Assembly (NCBI RefSeq): GCF_010646885.2
Contig: NZ_CP050700.1
Coordinates: forward strand, 3,312,501-3,376,500
DNA length: 64,000 nt
Direction: 5' to 3'
Source: Desulfopila sp. IMCC35008
GTDB lineage: Bacteria > Desulfobacterota > Desulfobulbia > Desulfobulbales > Desulfocapsaceae
Positions 53,817 to 63,757 of this stretch are shown in pieces (positions within the stretch are counted from its first letter, which is position 1; every line of letters starts with the position of its first letter). The notes below the pieces were generated by a model. That model made no database searches, had not been told where the DNA came from, and worked only from the letters and a program-made list of their open reading frames with translations. Both the position numbers and the translations under genes were made by a program.

Positions 53817-54647
53817 TTATTTGTTTGCAGTGGCATTCAGCAGTGTATCTCTCATCAACTCAACAGGGGCGTTGCGGCCAGTCCATAACTCAAACTGGGC
53901 AACGCCCTGATAGAGAAGCATTTCCAACCCTGAGACAATAGCACAGCCTGCTTCAGCAGCCTCTTTCAGCAATCGGGTTGTCAGTGGTGAATAAACAATA
54001 TCCATGACCACCCGGTAACCACAAAGGCTTTCCTTTGCCACCAGGGTTGCATTTTCATGGGGATGCATGCCTACCGACGTTGCGTTCACCAGGATGTCCC
54101 CGCTCAGACTATCCACATCATGCAGTGATACCCAATCGCAGGCCAGTACTGCAGCCAGATCCCTGCCTCGTTGTTCGGTGCGACTGCAAATCGTAACACC
54201 CGCCCCGGCCTCAATAAGGCCAAAGCCGATAGCCCTGGCCGAACCACCAGCACCAAGCAGGATGACCTCCTTGCCTGCAAGGGAAATTTCAAGTTCCAGT
54301 GCTCGATTTGCCCCAAGCCAATCCGTGTTCATGCCATGCAGTTCTGTTCTCCCTTCAGACTGTACCCCAACGATGGTATTTACGGCCCCTATCTTTTCGG
54401 CAACCGGGTCGATATAATCCAGGAAAGCCATAATCGATTGCTTATGCGGTATGGTTACACTCGTGCCGCCAATCCCTAACCCCCTGACCCCTGTAATGGC
54501 TGATTCCACATCTGTCACGGGAAAAGGAACATAGACACTGTTTATCCCAAGCGCCTGAAATGCACGATTGTGCATGAGTGGGGAAAGAGAGTGACGGACG
54601 GGGTTGCCTATAATACCATAGAGGAGCGTTTCACCATTTATCTGCAT
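53817..54647 (-). CDS. aroE: shikimate dehydrogenase
   Basis: This 276-residue NADPH enzyme reduces 3-dehydroshikimate. Motifs are NPVRHSLSPLMHNRAF (substrate), TSVTIPHKQSIM (catalytic Lys), MNTDWLGA (catalytic Asp), the Rossmann LGAGGSARAIGFGLIEAG, the NADP-selecting ICSRTEQRG and LEMLLYQGVAQFELWTG at the C-terminus. It immediately precedes aroA on the minus strand. Confidence 0.96.
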   Translation of the reverse strand: MQINGETLLYGIIGNPVRHSLSPLMHNRAFQALGINSVYVPFPVTDVESAITGVRGLGIGGTSVTIPHKQSIMAFLDYIDPVAEKIGAVNTIVGVQSEGRTELHGMNTDWLGANRALELEISLAGKEVILLGAGGSARAIGFGLIEAGAGVTICSRTEQRGRDLAAVLACDWVSLHDVDSLSGDILVNATSVGMHPHENATLVAKESLCGYRVVMDIVYSPLTTRLLKEAAEAGCAIVSGLEMLLYQGVAQFELWTGRNAPVELMRDTLLNATANK

Positions 54648-55024
54648 ACCAGCACATACCTATTATTTACAAATTATTTTCAGGGTAGAAGTTGCCTGGT
54701 CTGTCGATACAACCTTTACCGAATATGTCCGAGTGCAGTGCCTCTATAATCGATGCCTTCCAGCAAGAACCCTTATTCGGCTCTCTTCATGTCCCTTGTA
54801 CTCGCCATATTTCCAAACAGGCCTGTTGGCAAGAAGAAAATCAGTTTCAGACTCTGAGATAATTCCAGTTATATACGGGTTATTCGTCGCATCAAACGGG
54901 ATTTCAATCACAACACAATACGCTTGAGCGTTGCACGTCTTTGCCAGAACAGCTTGCGATGTTTAGGCAGCAACTGCGGCATAAACTCTGGCCTTACCGG
55001 CATGTGCACCCATAGACATTGTCA
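54648..55024. other. intergenic between aroE and pyrD
   Basis: This 377-base stretch should contain the aroE-aroA promoter and the end of the pyrimidine genes. A 64-codon plus frame at 54733-54927 is not supported. No clear hairpin. Confidence 0.5.
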
Positions 55025-55963
55025 TCATACAATAAGCGCACCTATCAGTTCCCTTACAGAGGACAACTGTTCGTCCTGAACGTATTTGCTTATCCCTTCC
55101 ACCACCTCTTCACTGGCTCTCGGATTGGTAAAGTTGGCTGTCCCAACCTGGATGGCAGTAGCACCGGCCAACAGAAATTCAAGAGCATCTTCGGCAGTTT
55201 CAATCCCACCGATACCAATAACCGGAATGGACACGGCCCGAGAAACTTCATGAACCATCCTGAGTGCGACTGGTTTTATAGCAGGTCCGGAGAGTCCCCC
55301 TATAACGTTAGCAAGTTCGGGACGCCGGGTCTTGAGGTTGATTGCCATACCAATAAGGGTATTGATAAGTGAAACGGAATCTGCCCCTCCATCCTCAACA
55401 GCTCTGGCAATTTCAGCAACGTCCGTCACATTTGGGGATAACTTGACAATCACCGGAACACTACACACCTCTTTAACCGCTTTTGTCACAGTCGCAGCCA
55501 TCTTTGGATCACCGCCAAAGGCTACACCACCGCATTTCACATTGGGACAGGAAATATTTACCTCTATGCCCGCAACGCCTTCTACACCTTCCAGGCGTTT
55601 TGTAATTTCCCTGTACTCCTCAACTGAACCACCCAGTATATTCACAATCACCGGGACATTAAGCCCGGCAAGGTAGACCATCTTCTCTTCTATAAAACGT
55701 TCAACACCAACATTCTGCAAGCCTATTGCATTGAGCATGCCACAGGCGGTTTCCACTATCCTGGGCGGAGGATTTCCGGCTCTGGGAAAGAGGGAGATCC
55801 CTTTAACAATAACTCCCCCCAAACGGTGAAGGTTCATCAGGTTTTCAAATTCACGGGCATAGCCAAAGGTGCCTGATGCTGTCATCACTGGATTATCAAG
55901 ATGGATACTACCGATTTTCACCCGCAGGTCCGGCCCATCCACACTATTCTTTACAAACTCCAT
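55025..55963 (-). CDS. pyrD: dihydroorotate dehydrogenase, class 1B catalytic subunit
   Basis: This 312-residue FMN enzyme oxidises dihydroorotate to orotate. It begins RVKIGSIHLDNPVMTASGTF, has the class 1 catalytic Cys in NISCPNVKCGGVAFGG and VIVKLSPNVTDVAEIA. It ends with the FMN phosphate loops IPVIGIGGIETAEDALEF and GATAIQVGTANF. It overlaps pyrK by 13 bases; class 1B enzymes need that subunit to use NAD+. Confidence 0.96.
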   Translation of the reverse strand: MEFVKNSVDGPDLRVKIGSIHLDNPVMTASGTFGYAREFENLMNLHRLGGVIVKGISLFPRAGNPPPRIVETACGMLNAIGLQNVGVERFIEEKMVYLAGLNVPVIVNILGGSVEEYREITKRLEGVEGVAGIEVNISCPNVKCGGVAFGGDPKMAATVTKAVKEVCSVPVIVKLSPNVTDVAEIARAVEDGGADSVSLINTLIGMAINLKTRRPELANVIGGLSGPAIKPVALRMVHEVSRAVSIPVIGIGGIETAEDALEFLLAGATAIQVGTANFTNPRASEEVVEGISKYVQDEQLSSVRELIGALIV

Positions 55964-56790
55964 ACCATCTCCTCTGCATCAAAAACCGGACCGTCAAGGC
56001 AGACGTGAACATATCCCCCATCAGCGGCAGTCCTGTTGCAACCGAGACACGCTCCCATACCACAGGCCATAACGCTTTCAACTGAAACCTGACAACGAAG
56101 GCCATGTTTTTTGCAGTAGCCGGAAACTGCTGCCATCATAGGTTCAGGGCCACAGGCAAAAACTACTGTGTCGGCAGGCAATTGAATGCTGTTCAAAACA
56201 TCCGTCACATTTCCGTGCTCGCCATATGTACCATCATCTGTGGTAGCAATTATCTTAAGCCCCATCTGCTGAAAATCCTCAATCAGCGGCTCAACCTCTG
56301 TTTTCGTACGTCCTCCAAGAACCAGCGTGTCATTGCCACACCCTTTCTTTACCCGACAGACCTCTTTACATAAAAATAGCATGGGAGCGATGCCAAGGCC
56401 GCCCCCAACGAGACAGACAGGTGCCTTCTCCGGGATCCTGAAGCCTTTACCAAGGGGACCGAGCACTGATAGTTCCTCTCCCTCGCGGACGTGGGCCAAC
56501 AGGTCAGTACCTTTACCAACGATCTTGAAATAGATCTGGATATGACCGCTGGAATCTGTCTGGTGGATGGAGAACGGTCTCCTGAGAAGCGGGTCCATAC
56601 CTAAGGCTGTTCGGATCATGACAAATTGACCTGCTTGGGCCTCAGCGGCGATTTCCGGTGCCTTAAGTGTTAAGCGCATGTTTTCTTCGCTAAGTCTCTC
56701 GACACGGGTTACTATTGTTTTTTCCTGATATTGTGGCATAGTTACAGGTTGATTCGTTATGAGATGAGTTGTGTTTTTTTCAGGATTCAT
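55951..56790 (-). CDS. pyrK: dihydroorotate dehydrogenase electron-transfer subunit
   Basis: This 279-residue FAD/2Fe-2S protein links PyrD to NAD+. Motifs are the FAD-binding LLRRPFSIHQ, the NAD domain PVCLVGGGLGIAPMLFL and VFACGPEPMMAAVSGYC. The 2Fe-2S cysteines are in CGMGACLGCNRTA and GGYVHVCLDG. An internal ATG at 56739 (MPQYQEK) is another possible start; 56790 has AAGG 11 bases upstream. It overlaps pyrD. Confidence 0.95.
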   Translation of the reverse strand: MNPEKNTTHLITNQPVTMPQYQEKTIVTRVERLSEENMRLTLKAPEIAAEAQAGQFVMIRTALGMDPLLRRPFSIHQTDSSGHIQIYFKIVGKGTDLLAHVREGEELSVLGPLGKGFRIPEKAPVCLVGGGLGIAPMLFLCKEVCRVKKGCGNDTLVLGGRTKTEVEPLIEDFQQMGLKIIATTDDGTYGEHGNVTDVLNSIQLPADTVVFACGPEPMMAAVSGYCKKHGLRCQVSVESVMACGMGACLGCNRTAADGGYVHVCLDGPVFDAEEMVWSL

Positions 56791-56960
56791 TCCAGGTTAC
56801 CTTGAAAAAACAGCTTATTGTTTCAAACTTCATCTGCATTCAAAACCTATACCTCAGGCAGATAGTTCGTAAACCGAGGATGAAGTATTGCATAGCAGGA
56901 TGCAGTTTGGCGTATTTGCAGTTTTACAAGGTGGCCTTTATTTAATCACCAGACCATATC

Positions 56961-57755
56961 ATGATCCAGCCAGATTTCTTCTATATAATTTTTGCAATAC
57001 TGTTCGGTGCCATTGTCGGCAGTTTTCTTAATGTTGTCATCCTTCGACTCCCACTCGAGGGCAGCTCTGTTGTCTTCCCCGCATCCCACTGCCCGAAATG
57101 CATGACACCACTTTCATGGTATGAGAATATACCTGTAATAAGTTATCTTGTCCAACTCGGAAAATGCCGACATTGCAAGACATCGGTCTCGATCCAGTAC
57201 CCGGTTGTTGAACTCCTCATGGCCCTGCTCGCTGCAGCGATTGTCCACACCTTCGGTTTAACAATTGCGACTGCAGGATATTTTGTGTTTGCTGCTGCCC
57301 TCGTAGTAATCATCTTTATCGATATACATCACCAGATAATCCCTGACGTGATCAGTCTACCCGGAATAGTTGTCGGTTTTCTCTTTTCCTTAATCAACCC
57401 ACATGTCAACTGGCTCGACTCCCTTATCGGGATTGGAGCTGGTGGTGGTGTTCTCTATCTTGTGGCACTATTCTATTATTTAGTGCGTAAACAGGATGGC
57501 ATGGGTGGTGGGGATATCAAACTATTAGCTATGCTTGGTGCTTTTCTCGGTTGGCAATCACTGCCTTTTATAATCTTTGTCAGTTCATTAAGCGGCTCTA
57601 TCATAGGGATAGCAAGTCTTGCCCTGCAGAAAAAAGACTCACATACCCGCATCCCTTTCGGCCCCTTTCTTTCACTGGCAGCTTTTGTTTATCTCTTTTT
57701 TGGAAAACAGATCCTTTTCTACTTCAACCTTTACCTCCAGGGCCAGTGGCCATGA
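56961..57755 (+). CDS. pilD: type IV prepilin leader peptidase/methyltransferase
   Basis: This 264-residue inner-membrane aspartyl protease (A24 family) trims and N-methylates type IV pilins and type II secretion pseudopilins. It has the N-terminal GSFLNVVILRLP, two CxxC pairs (HCPKCMTPLSWYENIPVISY and KCRHCKT), the first catalytic Asp in FIDIHHQIIPD and the second in GMGGGDIKLLAMLGAFLG. About seven or eight membrane helices are present. No pilin genes are in the window. Confidence 0.95.
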   Translation: MIQPDFFYIIFAILFGAIVGSFLNVVILRLPLEGSSVVFPASHCPKCMTPLSWYENIPVISYLVQLGKCRHCKTSVSIQYPVVELLMALLAAAIVHTFGLTIATAGYFVFAAALVVIIFIDIHHQIIPDVISLPGIVVGFLFSLINPHVNWLDSLIGIGAGGGVLYLVALFYYLVRKQDGMGGGDIKLLAMLGAFLGWQSLPFIIFVSSLSGSIIGIASLALQKKDSHTRIPFGPFLSLAAFVYLFFGKQILFYFNLYLQGQWP

Positions 57756-57783
57756 TCCCCGGACGCAGGAGATAATAAGGCAT

Positions 57784-58422
57784 TTACGAAGAAGAAACAA
57801 GCTTCTCGCCTAACTCACGTCCCTTTTGTGCTGCCAGTTCGTATTGTTCAGGGGCGTGTCCATAACGAGGGTGTTTTTTTCTAAACCAAGACTCCTCCCC
57901 CCTCGGCAAACGACCCAACAGCTTCAGGCATAAACCTATTGTCTTCCAAGGTTCTTTACCAGAATGCTTAAACACAATGGGATCCAGAATCTGTCCCCCG
58001 CACTCCCCGATCATCTCCTTGAGACAATTAAAGTGCATCCTCCAATACGTTCGGCATGATATGAGGGGAATGATGTTTTTACCCCTGACAACGTCTCCGG
58101 CAAAAGCATCAAGGTAGTAGAGCACAGGACCGGATGGGAAAAACGACCATGTTGGACCACCAAGAATTATCAGGTCCCAATCAACATTTTCAGGATACGA
58201 TGGAGCCAGCACAGGAGTGCGACTGCGGAAATAAGATGAGACCATGGTCTTGAACATGGACCAACTTGAGGTAAATGGCAGATCGATCTTCACAGCAGGC
58301 TCCAGCCGCTCCAACCAGACAGACACACCACTCTCCTCCAGACCGGCAGCGAGCTGTTGTACAAGCCGATTTGTCTGGCTGCTGAAAGAATAGTAGACAA
58401 TTAATACCTGTTTAGGGTTCAA
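57784..58422 (-). CDS. flavodoxin-family protein
   Basis: This 212-residue cytoplasmic flavodoxin-like protein has the FMN phosphate loop YYSFSSQTNRLVQQLAAGL and the second loop LIILGGPTWSFFPSGPVLYYL. It has only one domain and no Fe-S motif. It could be a flavodoxin electron carrier or a quinone/NAD(P)H oxidoreductase; the sequence does not decide. It lies between pilD and the end of the dsr operon. Confidence 0.85.
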   Translation of the reverse strand: MNPKQVLIVYYSFSSQTNRLVQQLAAGLEESGVSVWLERLEPAVKIDLPFTSSWSMFKTMVSSYFRSRTPVLAPSYPENVDWDLIILGGPTWSFFPSGPVLYYLDAFAGDVVRGKNIIPLISCRTYWRMHFNCLKEMIGECGGQILDPIVFKHSGKEPWKTIGLCLKLLGRLPRGEESWFRKKHPRYGHAPEQYELAAQKGRELGEKLVSSS

Positions 58423-58476
58423 AACAAATCAACCTTTTTACGCTATGTCAGATCTTATCCACACATTGTGCAAAAA

Positions 58477-58506
58477 AAAAGAGCCTCCCGTCAAGGAGGC
58501 TCTTTT
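58477..58506 (-). terminator. terminator of the dsrMKJOP operon
   Basis: AAAAGAGCCTCC and GGAGGCTCTTTT form a 12-bp stem with a six-base loop. On the minus strand nine T residues follow. It lies 25 bases after the dsrP stop and also works for the plus strand, where TTTT follows. Confidence 0.93.
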
Positions 58507-58530
58507 GCAAGAATCTATGCAGAGAAGCTC

Positions 58531-59703
58531 TTAATGAACTTCTGCATCAACCTTGATGGCTATCTTGTACAGGATTGTAACAAGCATAAAACCGGTTGCC
58601 CAGATACCAAGGGTGATACCGATCTCATTTGCAGTCGGATAATACTCAACGATCTCATGTAACGGGTTAACCACCAGGCCGCCCATAACAAAACCGAGAC
58701 CTTTATCAAGCCAGAGTGCAACAAAAATGGCGATACAACCGATGGCCACCAGCAACTCATTGTCCATCTTGGCTATCTTCATGTATCCAAAGAGGCCGAG
58801 ACCACCGAAACAGAGCACGACGGACGTCCACATAAACGGTACCAGATTGTTGTACACGTGTCCATGATGCTCAAGGCCAAAGAACAGATATTGAAGTGAA
58901 TGTTTGTGGCCAGGAATATTTGAATACCAGCCCACGAAGAATTCCAGAAGAACGAAGAAGGCGTTGATAATAGCGGCGTACATGATGATGGTCGTCAGCT
59001 TATTGACCGCCTCTTTACCACAATCAAAGTTGGCAACACGCTTCATTATCAGACAGGCCAACACAATGAGAGCGGGCCCGGCCGCAAAAGCGGAAGCGAG
59101 GAATCGCGGGGCTGTGATAGCGGTAAGCCAAAAATGGCGGCCCGGCAAACCACAATACAGCATGGCCGTTACGGTATGAATGGAAACCGCAAAAGGAATA
59201 GAAAGATACACAAAAAAGTATACCCACTTTGGTGGCTTGACCTGCTTTTTCTCTGCAGTGAGGATAACCCAGCCGCAGATTACGTTAAGACTCAGGTACC
59301 CCAGCAGTACAACCATATCCCAAAACAGCATGGAATTTGGCGTCGGATGCAATATCATGTTCAGTCCGCGAAGCGGTTGCCCGATATCCGCCATAATGAA
59401 CATCAGACACATAATGATAGCGGATATTGCCAGAAACTCACCCAGGATGGTAATTCGTCCAAATACTTTATAATTATGAATATAGTAAGGCAGTACCAAC
59501 ATCAACCCTCCAGCCGCAACACCAACCAGAAAGGTGAATTGTGAAATGTACAGACCCCATGAGAGATCTCGCCCCATTCCGGTGAGCCCCATACCATATA
59601 CAAACTGCCTCAGGTAGCAGACAGCTCCTATAGCTACAAAAGCGCCTAAGAATGCCAGCCACATCCAATAGGCATTATTGCCTTTCAATGCTTTTTCAAT
59701 CAT
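58531..59703 (-). CDS. dsrP: sulfite reduction-associated complex membrane subunit DsrP (NrfD family)
   Basis: This 390-residue integral membrane protein of the NrfD/PsrC family has about ten helices (WLAFLGAFVAIGAVCYLRQF, FTFLVGVAAGGLMLVLPYY, MWTSVVLCFGGLGLFG and others). It is the quinone-interacting membrane part of the DsrMKJOP complex, facing DsrO and DsrJ on the periplasmic side. GAGGGTGTC precedes its ATG, 8 bases after the dsrO stop. Last gene of the operon. Confidence 0.95.
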   Translation of the reverse strand: MIEKALKGNNAYWMWLAFLGAFVAIGAVCYLRQFVYGMGLTGMGRDLSWGLYISQFTFLVGVAAGGLMLVLPYYIHNYKVFGRITILGEFLAISAIIMCLMFIMADIGQPLRGLNMILHPTPNSMLFWDMVVLLGYLSLNVICGWVILTAEKKQVKPPKWVYFFVYLSIPFAVSIHTVTAMLYCGLPGRHFWLTAITAPRFLASAFAAGPALIVLACLIMKRVANFDCGKEAVNKLTTIIMYAAIINAFFVLLEFFVGWYSNIPGHKHSLQYLFFGLEHHGHVYNNLVPFMWTSVVLCFGGLGLFGYMKIAKMDNELLVAIGCIAIFVALWLDKGLGFVMGGLVVNPLHEIVEYYPTANEIGITLGIWATGFMLVTILYKIAIKVDAEVH

Positions 59704-59710
59704 GACACCC

Positions 59711-60559
59711 TCACACTATGTAAAAGACTGACGGTTTCGTTCCAAGAGAAGGCTTCCTCTGGATCGTATGCTCCTTGTCGAGGACCTTCCTGATCTCGGA
59801 ATTCGGATCGTTCAGGTCTCCAAAGACAATAGCGCCTGCTTCCTTGACCGCTTCCACACATGCAGGCTCCTGCCCAAGTGCGAGACGCTCACCACAGAAA
59901 TTACATTTCTCGACGACACCACGCATGCGGCTCGGAAAGTCCTTGTTGTACTCTTCGATGTGCGGACGAGGATCAAACCAGTTGAAGCTCCTGGCTCCAT
60001 ATGGGCAACCCATCATACAGAAACGGCAGCCGATACAGCGGTGATAGTCCATGGCCACAATACCTGTTTTTTCCAATACAAAGGTTGCCTTAGTCGGACA
60101 GACCCTTACACAGGGAGGTTCGTCACAGTGGTTACACAGGACGAGAAAATCACTTTCATTGGTAGTTTTCGAGGCGTGGTAGTTTGAATGCTCGGGAAAA
60201 GCATTGGCAAACGGGGTCTTCCAAATCCACTTGATCTCGTTTTTCTTGTCTTCAAAATGCGGGATGTTATGTACTTTGTTACAAGCGTTCACAGCTTTAT
60301 CCATCAGCTCAGGCTTGCCATAAAGCTTCCGCATGTCGATAACCATGCCCAGTCGGATACCCTGGGGTGCCTCTTCGACCGCTCCATGGGCTGCTTCAGT
60401 TGAGGCAGCAGCGTTATGGGCATCATCATTCCCGTGACCTGTCGCCTGGGAAGAGGCAAACGAAGGTTCGGCAGTCAACTTGACAACCGCAGGGGCGCTG
60501 ATGCCGGCAAGTGCTGTAACACCGGCCATCTTCAGGAATTTTCTTCTTTTCTTATCCAT
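59711..60559 (-). CDS. dsrO: sulfite reduction-associated Fe-S protein DsrO (Tat-exported)
   Basis: This 282-residue periplasmic ferredoxin-like protein has a Tat signal ([20 protein letters not shown]). The cysteine groups are [24 protein letters not shown] and [16 protein letters not shown]. The usual first group is lacking ([21 protein letters not shown] has only one Cys) and the last Cys of the fourth group is Val ([10 protein letters not shown]). That leaves twelve ligands, enough for three 4Fe-4S clusters. ATG 60559 overlaps the dsrJ stop (TAATG); the longer frame to 60607 is rejected. It carries electrons between DsrP and DsrJ. Confidence 0.94.
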   Translation of the reverse strand: MDKKRRKFLKMAGVTALAGISAPAVVKLTAEPSFASSQATGHGNDDAHNAAASTEAAHGAVEEAPQGIRLGMVIDMRKLYGKPELMDKAVNACNKVHNIPHFEDKKNEIKWIWKTPFANAFPEHSNYHASKTTNESDFLVLCNHCDEPPCVRVCPTKATFVLEKTGIVAMDYHRCIGCRFCMMGCPYGARSFNWFDPRPHIEEYNKDFPSRMRGVVEKCNFCGERLALGQEPACVEAVKEAGAIVFGDLNDPNSEIRKVLDKEHTIQRKPSLGTKPSVFYIV

Positions 60560-60957
60560 TAGTGCGTCTCCTTCTTCGAATCTGCCTCTTTTGGGGTCAA
60601 GTGGCAATCCCAGCAGAATGGTTTAACAGATGCGTAATCATGACAGGTATCGCAAAATTTCTCTTTATTGCTATGACACTCCATGCAGGCCATCTGCAAT
60701 CCTTTACGATACTCTTTACTGCCCACCTTAACGTACTGCCTGTTACCGTCACGCAGGACATCGTCACGCCACTCATTGAGTAATTGCATATGCGTGTCAC
60801 GCATCTCACTGGCAGGAGCCACACAGGCTTTTTCACCACCCGGCGGCAATTCCGGCTTCGGTACGGGACCGGCCGACAATCCGTTGAACCAGACAGGAAA
60901 TGTTACGAGGATAACAAAGATTGCCAACCCCGGTATTACTGTTTTCTTATTATACAT
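60559..60957 (-). CDS. dsrJ: triheme cytochrome c DsrJ
   Basis: This 132-residue periplasmic cytochrome is anchored by an uncleaved N-terminal helix ([18 protein letters not shown]). It has three CxxCH heme motifs close together: CMECH, CDTCH and CWDCH. In characterised DsrJ one heme has unusual His/Cys ligation; a candidate Cys is in [11 protein letters not shown]. It belongs to the DsrMKJOP complex that links the quinone pool to dissimilatory sulfite reductase. Confidence 0.95.
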   Translation of the reverse strand: MYNKKTVIPGLAIFVILVTFPVWFNGLSAGPVPKPELPPGGEKACVAPASEMRDTHMQLLNEWRDDVLRDGNRQYVKVGSKEYRKGLQMACMECHSNKEKFCDTCHDYASVKPFCWDCHLTPKEADSKKETH

Positions 60958-60985
60958 GAGTCATACTCCTCTATTCCGGTCAGGA

Positions 60986-62623
60986 TTAAAATACCATTGT
61001 CCGCAGGCCTTCTTCGAGGTTGGCCCGGTTTTCGCCTTCATTCTCCTGAACGATGGCGTTGGCAACCAACTCGGTAAGTCCACAGACACTGACATTCGGG
61101 GTCCAGTAATCAACAAGTGACGTCAAAGTTGCCCTATCGATGGCGCAGACACAGGCGAGAGTGTTAACACCGTACTTCTCTTCGACGTACTTAACAGCGT
61201 TGGCCCGAGGATATCCTGAACGCATGCGAAGTTCCATGATCTCATCAGTATTCAGGCCTGTTCCTGACCCGCAGCAGAAGGTCTGCTCACGGATAGTGTT
61301 TTCCGGCATTTCAACCCAATCAACAACATGGTCGAGAACGTACCGTGGCTCGTCGAGAAGCCCCATGGCCCTTGCGGTATTACATGAATCATGCCAAGTC
61401 GCTTTTACATGGCTGTTCCTGCTTTTGTCAAACTTAAGTTTGCCGTGCTTGATCAGATCCGCAGTAAACTCGGTAATGTGAATCATCTTTGTTGAGGCAG
61501 CATTCTCAAAAACGGTTCCGGTAATCGGTGACTTCGGAACCTCGAGGAAATCAGCAGGGCCATTCATGGTATCCATGTACTGGTGAAGTACACGCCACAT
61601 ATGCCCACACTCACCGCCGATAATATGTTTCACTCCAAGACGTTCTGCTTCTGCATACATCTTGGCATTGAGTTTTTTCATGGTCTCATTATTGGTAAAC
61701 AGACCAAAGTTACCACCTTCAGAAGCGTAGGTCGACCAGGTGTAATCGAGGCCGATAGCCTCAAAAAGAATCATATACCCCATGGCTGTGTACAATCCAG
61801 GCTCGGCGAAGACGTCAGCAGATGGAGTAATAAAAAGTACCTCGGCACCCTTTCTGTTAAAGGTAATATTCGGTTTGATACCGGTCAGGTTTTCCACATC
61901 ATCTACGAGGAACTCAACATTGTCCTTGAAGGTGTGTGGCTGCAATCCCATATGGTTACCGGTACGGTTGGAGTTGGAGGCAGGCTCCAGGATCCAGTTG
62001 ATACCGACACCCACAAGGTGCAGCAACTCACGCAGCATCATGGTGACTTCCGCAGTATCAATGCCGTACGGGCAGAATACGGAACAGCGGCGACACTCGG
62101 TACATTGGTAGGAGTACATGAACCACTCCTTCAAGACACCGACGGTCATTTCACGACCACCGGCCATCTTACCGAGAATCTTGCCTGCCCAGGTAAAATC
62201 ATTCCTATATACTGAGCGGAGTAACTCGGCCCGCAGTACCGGCATGTTTTTAGGATCACCGGTACCGAGATAGAAGTGACACTTGTCTGAACAAGCACCA
62301 CAACGTACACAGCAGTCCATGAATATTTTCAGGGAACGGAACTTATCCAGACGTTCCTTAAGACCCTGTAAGATAATATCTTTCCAGTCTTCAGGAAGTT
62401 TCCAGTCATCATCTTCCGGAGACCACTCACGGGCGTTCGGAAAATGAAGTCCTTTCTGGCTGTTAAGATATTCGACTTTGTCCTTTTTGGCAGGGTAGGC
62501 GTAATTGCCCGGCTTGAAAACGACGGGGATATCCATCCAGTCCTGGGTGGGAATTGCCCCGGTTGCCATGGATGGTCCCTGCACTACGCTTTTCGATAAT
62601 TGTTCTAATTTTGGAACTGACAT
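60986..62623 (-). CDS. dsrK: sulfite reduction-associated HdrD-like Fe-S protein DsrK
   Basis: This 545-residue cytoplasmic subunit is related to heterodisulfide reductase HdrD. It has two 4Fe-4S motifs, CVRCGACSDKCHF (about 110) and CTECRRCSVFCPYG (about 175), followed by CCG-type cysteine clusters for the special catalytic 4Fe-4S centre (GGECGHMWRV, HDSCNTARAMG, FCCGSGTGL, CVCAIDRA). It is thought to reduce the DsrC trisulfide. It lies between dsrM and dsrJ with short gaps. Confidence 0.96.
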   Translation of the reverse strand: MSVPKLEQLSKSVVQGPSMATGAIPTQDWMDIPVVFKPGNYAYPAKKDKVEYLNSQKGLHFPNAREWSPEDDDWKLPEDWKDIILQGLKERLDKFRSLKIFMDCCVRCGACSDKCHFYLGTGDPKNMPVLRAELLRSVYRNDFTWAGKILGKMAGGREMTVGVLKEWFMYSYQCTECRRCSVFCPYGIDTAEVTMMLRELLHLVGVGINWILEPASNSNRTGNHMGLQPHTFKDNVEFLVDDVENLTGIKPNITFNRKGAEVLFITPSADVFAEPGLYTAMGYMILFEAIGLDYTWSTYASEGGNFGLFTNNETMKKLNAKMYAEAERLGVKHIIGGECGHMWRVLHQYMDTMNGPADFLEVPKSPITGTVFENAASTKMIHITEFTADLIKHGKLKFDKSRNSHVKATWHDSCNTARAMGLLDEPRYVLDHVVDWVEMPENTIREQTFCCGSGTGLNTDEIMELRMRSGYPRANAVKYVEEKYGVNTLACVCAIDRATLTSLVDYWTPNVSVCGLTELVANAIVQENEGENRANLEEGLRTMVF

Positions 62624-62659
62624 CGCTATTGATCCTTATAAGCAAGTATTGGGATTAAA

Positions 62660-63682
62660 TTATTCCTCATCCGTTTTAGGAGGCAACTCCTTTTCTACCG
62701 GCAGACCTGCATCGACCATGAATTCACGGAATTCATCCTCATATCCTGCATAGGAATGAGGAAGAATACGCGGATTCCACGGATTGATATGCCGAACTTC
62801 ACGGGAGTTGTTCTTCATGTTACGAGTCGGACTCATGAAGACACCACCTGCGTGCATCAGTTTACTAAACGGGAAGTAGGCGAGCAGTACACAAACAAGG
62901 AAGAGGTGGATGTAGAAAATCGATCCAATCTCAGCACCTATGGTCGGATGCAAGGTGACAAGACCTACAGCCAGCTGCTTGATATTTACGATATCAATGT
63001 CTGTCCTTAAGAAATACCTCATCAGGATTCCGGTCAATGCAACACCGAAAAGAAGAAACAGCGGAAAATAATCGTTGGCGAGCGAAATATAACGGACTTT
63101 GGCATTGCTCAGCCTCCTGGCAAACAGGAAGAACAGACCGGCGACAATTCCAACATCTGACATATACCAGGTGGGCGCACCAACCTGGAACAGTCCGTCA
63201 CCAAATTCCAGCCAGTAGATCCAATCCGGTACAGGGTTGAGGAACAACCGCATGTGGCGGATCGCTATCATGAAAAAGGAATAATGGAACACGATTGCAA
63301 ACAGCCACAACCACTTGGATGATTCGTAGGTGATTTTCGGTCCGTCATGCATTTCTGCATGAGTGTTTCGGAACAGAGACCTGAAACAGAAAATCTCCAA
63401 AGCCATACGGGCGACAACCTGAGTGGTAGTGTGGGGAGCCTCAAGTTTGTCATGCTTGATAAAATCAAGCGATTTTGCCTGTCCGCAGGTGGTCTGAATC
63501 GAGAATGGAACCGGAGACTTAGCCCAGCATACAACCCGATTAATAAAACCGCCCAGGAAGACCGCAATGGCCAGATACGGAAGTGCAACACCGAATAAAT
63601 ATTGCATTCCGGGTATCTGGGACCCCAGCCAGGCAATCACTACCAGGGCAATGACTGCCGCAAATGATAAGGCGTACTTCAT
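62660..63682 (-). CDS. dsrM: sulfite reduction-associated membrane diheme cytochrome b DsrM (NarI-like)
   Basis: This 340-residue integral membrane protein has a NarI/HdrE-like region with about six helices. The His residues for heme b are expected in AIVFHYSFFMIAIRHMRLF and IFYIHLFLVCVLLAYF. It oxidises or reduces menaquinone and passes electrons to DsrK. It is the first gene of the dsrMKJOP operon. Confidence 0.95.
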   Translation of the reverse strand: MKYALSFAAVIALVVIAWLGSQIPGMQYLFGVALPYLAIAVFLGGFINRVVCWAKSPVPFSIQTTCGQAKSLDFIKHDKLEAPHTTTQVVARMALEIFCFRSLFRNTHAEMHDGPKITYESSKWLWLFAIVFHYSFFMIAIRHMRLFLNPVPDWIYWLEFGDGLFQVGAPTWYMSDVGIVAGLFFLFARRLSNAKVRYISLANDYFPLFLLFGVALTGILMRYFLRTDIDIVNIKQLAVGLVTLHPTIGAEIGSIFYIHLFLVCVLLAYFPFSKLMHAGGVFMSPTRNMKNNSREVRHINPWNPRILPHSYAGYEDEFREFMVDAGLPVEKELPPKTDEE

Positions 63683-63757
63683 GTCTTACCTCGCTTCAAT
63701 TGAACTGTGTTTTTGGAAACCACACGAAAGCCCGACTATCTTTCGCACAGAGACCAG

